Notes: generated by a model not told the origin, from the letters alone. DNA of 64,000 nt from Chryseobacterium sp. FH1 (GCF_000735135.1 NZ_JPLZ01000006.1:1054001-1118000), one strand, 5' to 3'. Numbered from the stretch's first letter, positions 43,933-52,907 are shown. A program made the numbers and translations.

Positions 43933-45018
43933 TCACTTCCATTTTTCGGACCACTTTTTTTCCTCTGGCGTCAGGTCATTCACGTTTGGGATATATTTCG
44001 GGTCAGGAATATACCAATCGAGGCCTTCGAAATAACTTTTCAGTTCAGGATTCTGGAAGATGTAGCCTCGTCTTGCAAACGGAAGATTTTTTAGAAGCTT
44101 TTTTTCAAATTCAGTTTTTGGCTCGGCAATATTTCCCGATTGGTAATAGGAGTGTGGCAAATACGCAAAATCCTGAACGCCAATGGAATTGACCGAATAC
44201 ACAAAAAGATCACCATTTGGTTTAAAATTAATTTTCTTAAAAATAACCTTCCCTTTTTGAATGTGAAATTTCAAAGCATCTCTTTCTATAAATGAGTTAG
44301 GACTTCCTTTTACATTTTCAGTTTTTCCAACGCCGTCGATTTTCCATTCATTGGCATCTTTAAAAAAACTTTTGTTGATGGAGAACGTTTCAAAATCGCC
44401 ATTGTCTATAATCAAAGTGAAATCATCGATATGATTGTTTCCCCAACGTTTCGCCGGAGAAAGTGCGTATTCAAAATCGTAATTGTAGTCAATAGAACCC
44501 GAAACATCGTATTTGTAAGTATGCTTGATGATATTCAGACCTTTTTTGAAATGGGCTACAAAATGATAGACGTAGAAAAAATCCACATAGTTTCCGCTTT
44601 TGTTTCCTTCAAAATTCTTAAAATCGATAGCCTTGATTTTCCCCGCGTTATTGTACAAATTGTCAGAAACGTAGGCAACTTTGTAGTTTAATTTTTCTTG
44701 ATTAAGTTCCACCGTGAAGTCGCTCATATATGGATGTTTCCCATTTTTCGGAGCGCCTTCCACATCGCCTTGCGGAGAGAAAGCTTCGAAACCGACAGTC
44801 AATGTTTTGGCTTCTTTTGGATTGAAAAATTCGTAGTAAACCGTCACTTCTATGTATTTATTCTTGATTTTTTTCAAAGTCAGAATTTCTTTTTTGACAG
44901 AAATGTTGGTTTCAGAAATCGGAATGAGTTGATTTCCTTTGGCGAAAAAAGCACCATCATTTGCCAAAATCAAATTGGGCAAAAGCATCAATAAAATTAA
45001 GAGTGCAAGATTTTTCAT
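43933..45018 (-). CDS. Exported YARHG domain protein
   Basis: 361 residues with a signal peptide ending near residue 19 (LPNLILAND). A beta-rich central region (about 20-280) is followed by the YARHG domain near 310-361: FARRGYIFQNPELKSYFEGLDWYIPD. YARHG domains are extracellular modules of unknown function named after a similar motif, here read as FARRG. First gene of a two-gene minus-strand operon with the PH-like membrane protein. The MITE-like element copy 2 lies only 16 bases upstream of its ATG, which may affect its promoter. Confidence 0.82.
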   Translation of the reverse strand: MKNLALLILLMLLPNLILANDGAFFAKGNQLIPISETNISVKKEILTLKKIKNKYIEVTVYYEFFNPKEAKTLTVGFEAFSPQGDVEGAPKNGKHPYMSDFTVELNQEKLNYKVAYVSDNLYNNAGKIKAIDFKNFEGNKSGNYVDFFYVYHFVAHFKKGLNIIKHTYKYDVSGSIDYNYDFEYALSPAKRWGNNHIDDFTLIIDNGDFETFSINKSFFKDANEWKIDGVGKTENVKGSPNSFIERDALKFHIQKGKVIFKKINFKPNGDLFVYSVNSIGVQDFAYLPHSYYQSGNIAEPKTEFEKKLLKNLPFARRGYIFQNPELKSYFEGLDWYIPDPKYIPNVNDLTPEEKKWSEKWK

Positions 45019-45034
45019 TCTTTTGTTTTTATTA

Positions 45035-45181
45035 GAGTCTGTCTAAAATTATTGAAATTTCATTTTTAATTAATATTTGTCTGCCCCAACCCTAAAAGGA
45101 GCAAAAATCAATTAAAAATGCTATCAAAATTACTCCCTTTAGGGTTGGGGAAATAATTTTGATGGAATTTTAAACAGGCTC
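45035..45181. mobile_element. MITE-like element, copy 2
   Basis: 147 bp. Ends GAGTCTGTCTAAAATTAT and ATTTTAAACAGGCTC are imperfect inverted repeats. Inner arms CCCCAACCCTAAAAGGA (45084-45100) and TCCCTTTAGGGTTGGGG (45134-45150) pair almost perfectly. Flanking target duplication is not clear. Same organisation as copy 1 at 14700. Confidence 0.75.
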
Positions 45182-45221
45182 TTGATGAATATATCAAAAT
45201 TACTTTTACTGTAGATCTTTC

Positions 45222-45950
45222 CTAAGGAATTGTCGAAGTGATGGTTCTGGAAATTAATTTGTTATCCTTCACGCAAAAGGTAATGTTGTAACTATCTCCA
45301 CCGTCACCCGCATTTAAAACAATGTACAACTCACCTTTGTTTCCAATGTAAACAAGTGAGTTTTCAGCATCAGTTCCCATCAGATTTTTGAAACTGGATT
45401 TCGGAAAATTGTAAGTTCGATTTTTTGATTTGACAGTTATATTTTTAATTTCCGTTGTATCTCCGCCATAATAGTTAAAAACTTTCTCGTCATCAATGTT
45501 GTAAAATCCTTTATCAGATTGGGTTATTTTATGTTTAGATTTATTGAAAGCTAGGGTTTCTATAATGATTTCAAAATCTTTATTTCGATGACTAGCTTTG
45601 TTAGGATTTAATTCTTTTTTTTCAAATTTTGGTAAACTTTCCAGTTCTACCAATCGACTTTTGTGAATATAACCTGTTTTCTCTTCGCCTTCAAATTTTG
45701 TAAAGCCTAAATTTTCATTGATGTTAAGGGGAAATTTTACAGCAATCCAATCTTTCGATTTATTCTCTTCATCTTGCACATAACTGTCAATCGCAAAAAC
45801 TTGATGTTCTACAATTTTCCCAATTATTTTGGAGTTTTGATATGTTTTTTCGCGCACATTGGTGTAGCCATCATTATCATCAATGATGCAAAGTTGCGCT
45901 TGATAAACTCCAGTGAAAAGAAGAGAAATAAATAATAATAATATTTTCAT
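45222..45950 (-). CDS. Exported protein with bacterial SH3-like domain
   Basis: 242 residues from ATG 45950; an earlier in-frame ATG at 45983 would put 11 polar residues before the signal peptide and is less likely. Signal peptide MKILLLFISLLFTGVYQAQ. Residues about 20-110 look like a bacterial SH3 domain (GYTNVREKTYQNSKIIGKIV, TGYIHKSRLVEL). The C-terminal part is beta-rich with no recognised domain. Likely periplasmic or outer-surface; ligand unknown. It is monocistronic and precedes an NlpC/P60 gene that also carries an SH3 part. Confidence 0.75.
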   Translation of the reverse strand: MKILLLFISLLFTGVYQAQLCIIDDNDGYTNVREKTYQNSKIIGKIVEHQVFAIDSYVQDEENKSKDWIAVKFPLNINENLGFTKFEGEEKTGYIHKSRLVELESLPKFEKKELNPNKASHRNKDFEIIIETLAFNKSKHKITQSDKGFYNIDDEKVFNYYGGDTTEIKNITVKSKNRTYNFPKSSFKNLMGTDAENSLVYIGNKGELYIVLNAGDGGDSYNITFCVKDNKLISRTITSTIP

Positions 45951-46073
45951 ATTATCAGATGATTTTATTTGAAGGTATTTCAAACTTGCAACAAGATATG
46001 TTCCACTCAGAAATGATTTTCAGAATGTTATGAAAAAAATAAAGAATAAAATAATCTGTCTTTGGAAAAACGC

Positions 46074-46790
46074 CTAAAAATAAGATTTTATAAATCTCAA
46101 TTTGTGCGTGTGCTTATTTTGATCTTTGTTGAAGATCCCTGAAGAATCCAGACTGTCAATCCGCACTTTTCCGTGCGCGTGAATGATTTTCTGATCCGTC
46201 AAAATAAATCCAACGTGAATAATCCTTCCTTCCGAATTTTCAAAAAAAGCGAGATCGCCCGGTTTTGCTTCCTCGATGAAAGTCAGTGCTTCGCCGATTT
46301 CTGCTTGCTGATAAGTATCTCTCGGGATTTTGATGCCGTGAATTTTATAAATGATCTGCGTAAATCCACTGCAATCGATCCCGAAAAAACTTTTTCCGCC
46401 CCATAAGTAAGGAACATTCAAAAATTCTTTCGCACAATTCACAATGCTTTCGCTCAAGTCGTGTCCACGCGTTGGCGAACTGGTTTCAAAAGTCACTTCT
46501 GAACCCATTGAGAGCAATGTCCGTCCGCTTTCCAACATTGTCGATTGGAAAGGTTCTTTGATCAGATTGGTTTTTCTTGAGGCTAAATATTCGTCGGAAA
46601 CAGGCGTGATTTGTTTCGTGTCCATCCAGGCTTCGTAGTTGTCGTAATGCGTACGGATTCTTGTCCAATTATTGGAAACATCGATGATGTCGGCAGATTC
46701 GCCGTACAGAAGTTGTGTTACGATTTCACTTTTGTCGGAGCAGTCTGCTCTCAGCGGAGCGATGGAAACGTTGCAAATTCCTTTGTTCAT
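46074..46790 (-). CDS. NlpC/P60 family C40 peptidase with SH3 domain
   Basis: 238 residues. An N-terminal SH3-like domain (about 1-60, ICNVSIAPLRADCSDKSEI) is followed by the papain-like NlpC/P60 domain with the catalytic Cys140 in WGGKSFFGIDCSGFTQ, His in IIHVGFIL and a further His in IIHAHGKVRID. Such enzymes cut the gamma-D-Glu to diamino-acid bond in cell-wall peptides. No signal peptide is visible, so it may act on imported wall fragments in the cytosol, as YkfC-type enzymes do. A perfect minus-strand -7 box lies at 46808-46815. Confidence 0.88.
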   Translation of the reverse strand: MNKGICNVSIAPLRADCSDKSEIVTQLLYGESADIIDVSNNWTRIRTHYDNYEAWMDTKQITPVSDEYLASRKTNLIKEPFQSTMLESGRTLLSMGSEVTFETSSPTRGHDLSESIVNCAKEFLNVPYLWGGKSFFGIDCSGFTQIIYKIHGIKIPRDTYQQAEIGEALTFIEEAKPGDLAFFENSEGRIIHVGFILTDQKIIHAHGKVRIDSLDSSGIFNKDQNKHTHKLRFIKSYF

Positions 46791-46807
46791 TTGTTGTGGA
46801 TTGATTT

Positions 46808-46815
46808 CAAAAATA
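46808..46815 (-). promoter_or_regulatory. Bacteroidetes -7 box for the NlpC/P60 gene
   Basis: Minus strand reads TATTTTTG, perfect consensus, 18 bases before the ATG at 46790. Confidence 0.5.
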
Positions 46816-46903
46816 CGAATTTTTTGGTCTCAAGTAAAATTGGATTATATTTTAAAGTATTGCCTATTGAGCCTATTGCCAAAAGCCAATTGATATCAGC
46901 GAC

Positions 46904-47551
46904 TTATTTCTTTCTAATGAGATGCAATCCGTCTCGCAAAGGTAAGATTAGATTTTCGAAATCGGGATCTTCAGCCACTATTTTATTCACGAGTTTGATC
47001 TGTTCTGTGGATTTGTCTTTCGGGTTTTCCTGCAGGACTTTTCCGTACCAGAGTACATTGTCGATGAGGATGATACTTCCAGAACGCAGGTTTGGTTTGA
47101 TGAGTTTCAGATATTCCAGATAGCTTTCTTTGTCGGCATCAATGAAAATCAAATCCCAAATTTTGTCCAGTTTTTTGATTTCTTCTTTCGCATTACCGAT
47201 GATGAATTCAATTTGATCATTGTAATCACTTTCGGCAAAGTATTTTTTTGGAATATAAGATAGATCTTCGTTCTTATCGATCGTGTAGATTTTTCCGTCT
47301 TTGGGCAAACCTTCCGCAATGCTAAGTGAAGCGTAACCTGTAAAGGTTCCAATTTCCAAAACATTTTTTGGTTGAATGATATGCGACAAAATACTCAACA
47401 ATCGGCCTTGCAAATAGCCGGAGATCATATGCGGTTGAGTTGTCTTCTGGTAAGTTTCTTTTCTTAATTTCTTTAGGATTGCTGGTTCTTGGGAAGCGTT
47501 TTCTTCCAGGTAGCGATCCATCTCTTTGTCTAATTCTTCGAAATAACTCAT
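46904..47551 (-). CDS. O-methyltransferase, class I SAM-dependent (COMT-like)
   Basis: 215 residues. SAM motif I is VLEIGTFTGYASLSIAEGL; DLIFIDADKESYLEYLKL contains the metal-binding Asp typical of catechol/caffeoyl-CoA O-methyltransferase-like proteins, and LIDNVLWYGKV supplies the other metal ligands (Asp-Asn). It methylates a vicinal diol-like substrate in the cytosol; the natural substrate is unknown. Length is normal. Lone gene; a minus-strand -7 box is at 47581. Confidence 0.9.
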   Translation of the reverse strand: MSYFEELDKEMDRYLEENASQEPAILKKLRKETYQKTTQPHMISGYLQGRLLSILSHIIQPKNVLEIGTFTGYASLSIAEGLPKDGKIYTIDKNEDLSYIPKKYFAESDYNDQIEFIIGNAKEEIKKLDKIWDLIFIDADKESYLEYLKLIKPNLRSGSIILIDNVLWYGKVLQENPKDKSTEQIKLVNKIVAEDPDFENLILPLRDGLHLIRKK

Positions 47552-47580
47552 TCGGAATTCAAGATTTAAAATTTAATATT

Positions 47581-47588
47581 CAAAGTTA
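47581..47588 (-). promoter_or_regulatory. Bacteroidetes -7 box for the O-methyltransferase gene
   Basis: Minus strand reads TAACTTTG, perfect consensus, about 30 bases before the ATG at 47551. Confidence 0.5.
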
Positions 47589-47667
47589 ATGTAATTTGGA
47601 TTTAATTACCAATTTTGCCTGAAAGTACATTGGATATTATCAATCGAGACCAATAATTATAAAAGCA

Positions 47668-47740
47668 CTTCGACTCCGCTCAGTGTGACAATTATAATGT
47701 AAAATCTACTATTTGGATGTCAGTCTGAGCGGAGTCGAAG
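47668..47740. repeat. Imperfect inverted repeat (REP-like)
   Basis: Arms 47668-47690 (CTTCGACTCCGCTCAGTGTG and ACA) and 47718-47740 pair over 23 bp with two mismatches, separated by 27 AT-rich bases. A degenerate half copy is at 2839. The 445-base gap 47552-47996 holds this, the -7 box, the heptamer tract at 47971, and otherwise unexplained sequence with no credible gene. Confidence 0.75.
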
Positions 47741-47970
47741 ACTTTTTAAATTGAAGTCCATTCTACTTAATTATAAACCAATTTTGATTGGATAACAAAT
47801 CCGCAACCCGACTTGAACGGAAATCCTTTTTTGCGTGAAGTAAAGTTCTATATTAAATGGAAATCGTCGACAAAAAAGATTGGGAGTGGAAGGCGGATAA
47901 GTTGCCCAAAATACAAGCACAAAAAAACCTCGCCATTTCTGACAAGGTTTCAATTCTGAACTCTGAATGA

Positions 47971-48000
47971 ATCATTTATCATTCATCGTTTATCATTTAT
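47971..48000. repeat. Heptameric ATTTATC-like tract after the OmpA gene
   Basis: ATCATTTATCATTCATCGTT and TATCATTTAT run right into the stop codon of the minus-strand OmpA lipoprotein gene. Confidence 0.55.
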
Positions 48001-48833
48001 TTTTTAACTGGAGCAATGTCCATCAATTTCATAAATTCATCCAATTTCGGCATAATGATGATTTCCGTTCTACGGTTTTCACCACGTCCAGAAACTGATG
48101 CGTTGGTCGTTTTCGGATTGTATTCGGATCTACCACCAGCTGTGATTCTGTTAGGATTCACACCAAATTGGTTTTGTAAAACTTTCGCTACAGAAGTCGC
48201 TCTAAGCGCAGAAAGTTCCCAGTTGTCTCTTGGTGAGTTGTTGCTGTTCAATGGTGAGTTGTCTGTGTTACCCTCGATCAATACGCTGTAAGTATCATAA
48301 TCGTTGATCACTTTTGCAACTTTTGCTAACACATCTGCAGCTGCTGGCTGGATTTCGTATTTACCAACTTGGTAAAGCATTTTGTCTGATAATGAGATTA
48401 ATACAACTCCTTTTAGAACTTTCACATCAACATCTTGGTCTGCTATGTTATCAAGAGAACGTTTCAATTTGTTTGATAAAGCCAAATTCAAACTGTCGTT
48501 TTTGCTTTTTCCAGAGATCAATTGTTTGATGTATGCGTTGGAAGCATTGATCTCGCCAACCAATTTATCAATATTTGCGGAGCCTTTTCCTGCGTTGGAC
48601 AGACAAGCATCTAGACTGGATTTTAAAGCGTTGTTTTGTCCTACCAAAAGATCGTTTTGACCTTTGAGAGAAGCGTTTTCACCTTTCAAGTCTTGAATTT
48701 GACGCATTCTATCGCCGGCATCTTCGATACATTGTTTGTAATTTAGATTAAGCGCGTCGAATTGTTTTTTGCTGACACAAGAGGTGAGGGAAAGTCCCAC
48801 TACACCAATGGCCAGAAGTTTAAATAACCTCAT
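47997..48833 (-). CDS. OmpA-family peptidoglycan-binding lipoprotein
   Basis: 278 residues. Lipobox LSLTSC gives lipidated Cys19. Residues about 22-105 form a coiled coil rich in Leu, Gln and Asn (LKGENASLKGQNDLLVGQNN), then a linker, then the OmpA domain (about 150-265) with YSVLIEGNTDNSPLN, ELSALRATSVAKVLQ, NRITAGGRSEYNP and NRRTEIIIMP. It tethers the outer membrane to peptidoglycan. A divergent pair of promoters separates it from tilS. Its stop codon lies in a heptamer tract. Confidence 0.92.
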   Translation of the reverse strand: MRLFKLLAIGVVGLSLTSCVSKKQFDALNLNYKQCIEDAGDRMRQIQDLKGENASLKGQNDLLVGQNNALKSSLDACLSNAGKGSANIDKLVGEINASNAYIKQLISGKSKNDSLNLALSNKLKRSLDNIADQDVDVKVLKGVVLISLSDKMLYQVGKYEIQPAAADVLAKVAKVINDYDTYSVLIEGNTDNSPLNSNNSPRDNWELSALRATSVAKVLQNQFGVNPNRITAGGRSEYNPKTTNASVSGRGENRRTEIIIMPKLDEFMKLMDIAPVKK

Positions 48834-48888
48834 ATTGTAAATATTTATTTGTTTAAAAATAATAGTTCTGTTCGTAATTTTAACATTT

Positions 48889-48896
48889 CAAAAGTA
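48889..48896 (-). promoter_or_regulatory. Bacteroidetes -7 box for the OmpA lipoprotein gene
   Basis: Minus strand reads TACTTTTG, perfect consensus, 56 bases before the ATG at 48833. It is only 14 bases from the divergent tilS -7 box, so the two promoters overlap. Confidence 0.5.
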
Positions 48897-48910
48897 AGAA
48901 TTAATAAACG

Positions 48911-48918
48911 TATATTTG
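48911..48918 (+). promoter_or_regulatory. Bacteroidetes -7 box for tilS
   Basis: TATATTTG, perfect consensus, 31 bases before the GTG start at 48950; it supports that start. Confidence 0.55.
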
Positions 48919-48949
48919 TGTTTATAACTTAATATTTCGTTATAAAATT

Positions 48950-50245
48950 GTGTTAAGTCTCTTAAAATTTCAAAACGCTCTTGAGCAATTACAACCTCAG
49001 TCGCAACAAAAAACATACCTTTTAGCGGTAAGTGGAGGCGTGGACTCTATGGTTTTGGCTGATTTGTTTGAGGTTTCAGGTTTGAAATTTCAAGTCGCAC
49101 ATATCAATTATCATCTTCGTAATGAGGATTCGAAGCTCGATCAGAAAGTGGTTTCAGACTTTTGCGAACTTTACAAAATTCCTTTTCATTTGTACGAAGT
49201 TTCGGAGAAGGATAAAAAGCCGGAAAATTCTATCCAGAATTGGGCGCGGGAATTACGTTACCAGTTTTTCCGAAAAATCCAAAAGGAACAAAATCTCGAA
49301 TATCTTGTCACAGCGCATCATTTGAATGATCAGTTGGAAACTTTCATCATCAATCTTTCCAAAGCTTCTGGTGTAAAAGGTTTGAGTGGAATTCCTGCGA
49401 ATCAGAATCAAATTATTCGCCCGCTTCTTGATTTTTCTAAAGATGAGATTTATGAATTTGCTAAGGAAAACAAAATTGAATTTCGCGAAGATAAGTCGAA
49501 TCAAAAATCCGATTATCTAAGGAATAAAATCCGACACAATATTGTTCCAGAATTTGAAAAGATCAATCCAGATTTTCTAAATAATTTTTCGAAAAGCATC
49601 AGTTATATCAATCAAGCTAAAAATTTTATTGATGAATTTGTGGATGAAAAAATTGAAGCTTTCAAAATAAATTCTGACGAAAATCAAGCCATTATTAATA
49701 AAGAAAAATTATCACAGGAATCTGAACTGGTCAGGTATGAGATTTTGAAAAGATTTGGTTTCACCGATGAAAATGAAATGCAAAAAGTGCTGACTTCTCA
49801 AACTGGAAGTTCATTCTTTAATTCTAAATTTCAACTAATCATTAATCGAAATGAATTGATTTTTAGTAAGAAGCTAGAAGTAGTAAATGAGAATTTAGAA
49901 GAAATAGCGCTTGAAATTATGGATGGCGAAATCGTAATTCCTCAAAATATTAAAAATGAGATTCAGGAATTTGGAAATTGTTTTTGGAAATTTGATAAAG
50001 AGAAAGTTCAGCAACCTTTGAAATTACGAAAAAAACAAGAAGGCGATTTGTTTTTCCCTATTGGAATGATTGGAAAAAAGAAAATTTCGAAGTTTTTTAA
50101 AGATGAAAAATTGTCTATTTTAGCCAAGCAAAAAATCTGGCTTCTTTGTGATGCTAATGAACAGATTATCGGTGTTTTACCTTTTCGGCAAGATGGGAGG
50201 TTTGCTTCCGAGGAAATTGAAAGAACATTATCATTGTTCATTTAA
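48950..50245 (+). CDS. tilS: tRNA(Ile)-lysidine synthase
   Basis: 431 residues, GTG start chosen because the promoter leaves room for it and no ATG fits before the P-loop. TilS joins lysine to C34 of tRNA-Ile(CAU) using ATP, so that the tRNA reads AUA. The PP-loop motif is SGGVDS (residues 28-33), followed by HINYHLR, a conserved TAHHLNDQLET and the RNA-binding part. The C-terminal TilS domain includes LRKKQEGDLFFPIGM and KKISKFFKDEKLS. Essential in most bacteria. It is the first gene of a short plus-strand run. Confidence 0.94.
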   Translation: MLSLLKFQNALEQLQPQSQQKTYLLAVSGGVDSMVLADLFEVSGLKFQVAHINYHLRNEDSKLDQKVVSDFCELYKIPFHLYEVSEKDKKPENSIQNWARELRYQFFRKIQKEQNLEYLVTAHHLNDQLETFIINLSKASGVKGLSGIPANQNQIIRPLLDFSKDEIYEFAKENKIEFREDKSNQKSDYLRNKIRHNIVPEFEKINPDFLNNFSKSISYINQAKNFIDEFVDEKIEAFKINSDENQAIINKEKLSQESELVRYEILKRFGFTDENEMQKVLTSQTGSSFFNSKFQLIINRNELIFSKKLEVVNENLEEIALEIMDGEIVIPQNIKNEIQEFGNCFWKFDKEKVQQPLKLRKKQEGDLFFPIGMIGKKKISKFFKDEKLSILAKQKIWLLCDANEQIIGVLPFRQDGRFASEEIERTLSLFI

Positions 50246-50253
50246 AAATAATT

Positions 50254-50272
50254 AACCACATAGACACATAGA
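50254..50272. repeat. Left inverted repeat beside the GxxExxY gene
   Basis: AACCACATAGACACATAGA, 47 bases before the GxxExxY start. It pairs with the repeat at 50800-50818 with one mismatch. Confidence 0.8.
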
Positions 50273-50318
50273 AAAATTTAAGTTTTTTTTAGCGTGAAAA
50301 ATTAAGTTAACATAGTAA

Positions 50319-50723
50319 ATGACACAAAAACAGATTACAGAACTGACTTACAAAATTTTGGGAGCTTGTATTGAAGTTCATAAGATTTTAGGTCCAGGTC
50401 TTTTGGAAAGTGTTTATCATAAAGCTTTGCAAGAAGAATTTAAAATTCAGGAAATAAATTTTAAATCTGAATTTATTATACCAGTAAACTATAAAGGAAT
50501 CGATTTAGATTGTGGATTTCAGTGTGATTTTATAATAGAAGATTCTATTGTTTTAGAAATAAAATCTGTTTCTGAATTACACGATATTCATAAAGCGCAA
50601 GTTTTAAATTATATGAGTTTGTTGAAACTACCGAAAGGAATATTGGTAAACTTTAATGTTTCAAATATTTTCAAAGAAGGACAAAAAACATTTGTAAATA
50701 AATATTACGAACGATTAAACTAA
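50319..50723 (+). CDS. GxxExxY family protein (PD-(D/E)xK-like)
   Basis: 134 residues. The naming motif is G27-x2-E30-x2-Y33 in LGPGLLESVYHKAL. A nuclease-type core follows: Asp70 and Glu80-Ile-Lys82 in CDFIIEDSIVLEIKSV, which fits the PD-(D/E)xK pattern with all three acidic/basic residues present. No signal peptide. The family is widespread in Bacteroidetes, often in many copies per genome, and has no firmly established function. Here the gene is flanked by a 19-base inverted repeat (50254 and 50800) and sits between tilS and dsbD, whose own functions are unrelated, so it looks like an inserted cassette. Confidence 0.9.
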   Translation: MTQKQITELTYKILGACIEVHKILGPGLLESVYHKALQEEFKIQEINFKSEFIIPVNYKGIDLDCGFQCDFIIEDSIVLEIKSVSELHDIHKAQVLNYMSLLKLPKGILVNFNVSNIFKEGQKTFVNKYYERLN

Positions 50724-50799
50724 AAACCATTTACACATATTGGAATTTATAAGAATGGTATCTATTTTACCTTTTTAATTTCCTTTATTGAAAATTAAA

Positions 50800-50818
50800 T
50801 CTATGTGCCTATGTGGTT
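50800..50818. repeat. Right inverted repeat beside the GxxExxY gene
   Basis: TCTATGTGCCTATGTGGTT, the reverse complement of the left repeat with one change. It ends 16 bases before the dsbD ATG. Confidence 0.8.
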
Positions 50819-50834
50819 CAAATAAATTTTAAAA

Positions 50835-52907
50835 ATGAAAGACTTAAAACTAGTGTTATCCACACTTTTTATATTCATCATCACCATTTTCAACGCTCAG
50901 ATCAAGAATCCTGTCAAGTTCAAATTTGATGTGGTTTCTGTTGGCAATGATCAATACGAAGCGGTTCTGACGGGGACAATCGAAGACAAATGGCACATCT
51001 ACTCCAAAGATCTTCCGCCAGATTCTGGAATCCCAACTGAGTTCAAGGTCACTTCAAAAGAAGGAATCCAATTGATCGGAAAAGTGACCGAAGTTGGTAA
51101 AAAGCACGACGAATTCTCGGAAGCTTTTGGGGCGCAGATAGTTTATTATTCTGACAAAGTGGTTTTCAAACAGAAGTTCAAGCCGAAAGATGCTTCGAAA
51201 CCTGCGACGATCACAGCTGAGATAATGTATCAAACTTGTAACGACAGAGTTTGTCTGGCGCCAAATACATTAGAATTTGAAAAGCAAATTACAGGAACTG
51301 CGACTGCTGTGGCTACCGAAGAAAATGTTGAAAAAACAAAAGATACTGTTTACGAAGTTGCGCCTGCAGGACAAGTCGGCACTATTTTGAAACCAACAAA
51401 TATTGAACAAACTCCTGTAGCAAAACAAGACGGTTTGCGCGTTAACTCTTTAGATTTCAAAAATCCATTGACAGATTGCGGAACTGTTGCGCAAAAACCG
51501 AATGATGACAATTGGCTTGTTTTAGGTCTTGGTTTCCTAGGTGGATTGATCGCGTTGCTCACGCCGTGCGTTTTTCCAATGATTCCGCTCACGGTTTCGT
51601 TCTTCACAAAAGGTAATAAGGACAAAGCGAAAGGGAAGCGAGATGCTTTTATTTACGGATTTTTTATCTTGTTGATTTTCGTTTTATTGAGTATTCCTTT
51701 TCATATTATTGATGGGATCTCTGGGAATATTTTCAACCAGATCTCGACCAATATTTGGCTGAATTTATTCTTCTTTGCGATATTTTTATTTTTTGCCTTA
51801 AGCTTTTTTGGTTATTACGAAATCACGTTGCCAAGCTGGATCGCGAACAAATCTTCAAAAGCTGAGGAAGCAGGTGGCATAATCGGGATATTCTTTATGG
51901 CGCTGACATTGGTCATCGTCTCATTCTCCTGTACAGGTCCGATTTTGGGAAGTTTGCTTGGTGGAGTAGTTGCGGGAGCTACAAATGTTCCGACACTTTT
52001 AACTTTTGCTTTAGGCGGTTTTGGATTGGCTTGGGCATTGGTTTTTGGCTTGTTGGCCTTGTTTCCGCAGGCGCTTCAAAGTTTGCCAAAATCTGGTGGT
52101 TGGATGAACACGGTGAAAGTGGTTCTTGGTTTTATTGAGTTGGCTTTGGCTTTAAAATTCCTATCGAAAGCGGATCTGGTTTCCAAAACTTTCTTGTTGA
52201 AAAGAGAATTGTTCATCGTACTTTGGATTCTGATTGCAATTGGATTAGTAGTTTATTTATTTGGTAAAATCAGATTTCCGCACGATGACAAGAAACCGAA
52301 TATCAGTTTGGGAAGAAGGATTTTAGGGGTTTTCGGAATTGTTTTCGTGGCTTATTTGATTCAAGGATTGATTCCATCAGAAAAGCCGAAACTTCAAATG
52401 TTAAGCGGGATTTTGCCTCCGTTGAATGTCAGTTATTTCCACGATGAAAAAGACGGAATTCTTGGTTTGAAACCTTATCACAATTACTTCGAAGCGATAG
52501 AAGTTGCGAAGAGAGAGAACAAACCTGTTTTGATTGATTTCACGGGTTATGGTTGTGAGAACTGTAGAAAAATGGAAGAGTTTGTGTGGAGTCAGGATGA
52601 TATTTTGCCAATCCTTCAAAACGACTTGATCATCGCTTCTGTGTATGTGGATGACAAGGAGGAATTGCCGGAAAATGAGCAACTTAAAATCGATATGGGC
52701 GAAGGTCAAATGAAAAAGATCAAAACAATTGGAGATAAATGGAGTTTGTTCCAGCAGGTTAATTTCAATAATAATTCTCAGCCTCATTATGTTTTGGTAA
52801 CGCCAGATCAAAAAGTGATCAACATTCCGGTTTCTGGTTATATGCCAAAAGAGGATTTTAAAAAATTTCTGAAATGTGGAATTGATTTTTATAAAAACAA
52901 TAATTAA
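50835..52907 (+). CDS. dsbD: Thiol:disulfide interchange protein DsbD
   Basis: 690 residues, inner-membrane electron carrier that moves reducing power from cytosolic thioredoxin to periplasmic proteins. All three parts are present: signal peptide then the N-terminal periplasmic domain (about 25-150, with the Cys pair in YQTCNDRVCLAP); the membrane domain (about 235-520) with one redox Cys in LLTPCVFPMIPL and the other in SFSCTGPILGS; and a C-terminal thioredoxin-like domain with CENC near residue 575 (GYGCENCRKMEEF). A linker of about 85 residues between the first two domains is long. It overlaps no gene; the GNAT gene follows directly. Confidence 0.93.
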   Translation: MKDLKLVLSTLFIFIITIFNAQIKNPVKFKFDVVSVGNDQYEAVLTGTIEDKWHIYSKDLPPDSGIPTEFKVTSKEGIQLIGKVTEVGKKHDEFSEAFGAQIVYYSDKVVFKQKFKPKDASKPATITAEIMYQTCNDRVCLAPNTLEFEKQITGTATAVATEENVEKTKDTVYEVAPAGQVGTILKPTNIEQTPVAKQDGLRVNSLDFKNPLTDCGTVAQKPNDDNWLVLGLGFLGGLIALLTPCVFPMIPLTVSFFTKGNKDKAKGKRDAFIYGFFILLIFVLLSIPFHIIDGISGNIFNQISTNIWLNLFFFAIFLFFALSFFGYYEITLPSWIANKSSKAEEAGGIIGIFFMALTLVIVSFSCTGPILGSLLGGVVAGATNVPTLLTFALGGFGLAWALVFGLLALFPQALQSLPKSGGWMNTVKVVLGFIELALALKFLSKADLVSKTFLLKRELFIVLWILIAIGLVVYLFGKIRFPHDDKKPNISLGRRILGVFGIVFVAYLIQGLIPSEKPKLQMLSGILPPLNVSYFHDEKDGILGLKPYHNYFEAIEVAKRENKPVLIDFTGYGCENCRKMEEFVWSQDDILPILQNDLIIASVYVDDKEELPENEQLKIDMGEGQMKKIKTIGDKWSLFQQVNFNNNSQPHYVLVTPDQKVINIPVSGYMPKEDFKKFLKCGIDFYKNNN

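Noticed and set aside
43933-46790. Long open frames opposite the minus-strand envelope genes
   Set aside because: They are antisense shadows; the minus-strand frames carry signal peptides and domain motifs.
47771-47953. A 60-codon open frame on the minus strand in the gap before the OmpA gene
   Set aside because: Unusual composition (many Trp, Cys, Pro), no start signal, no relation to neighbours; probably chance.
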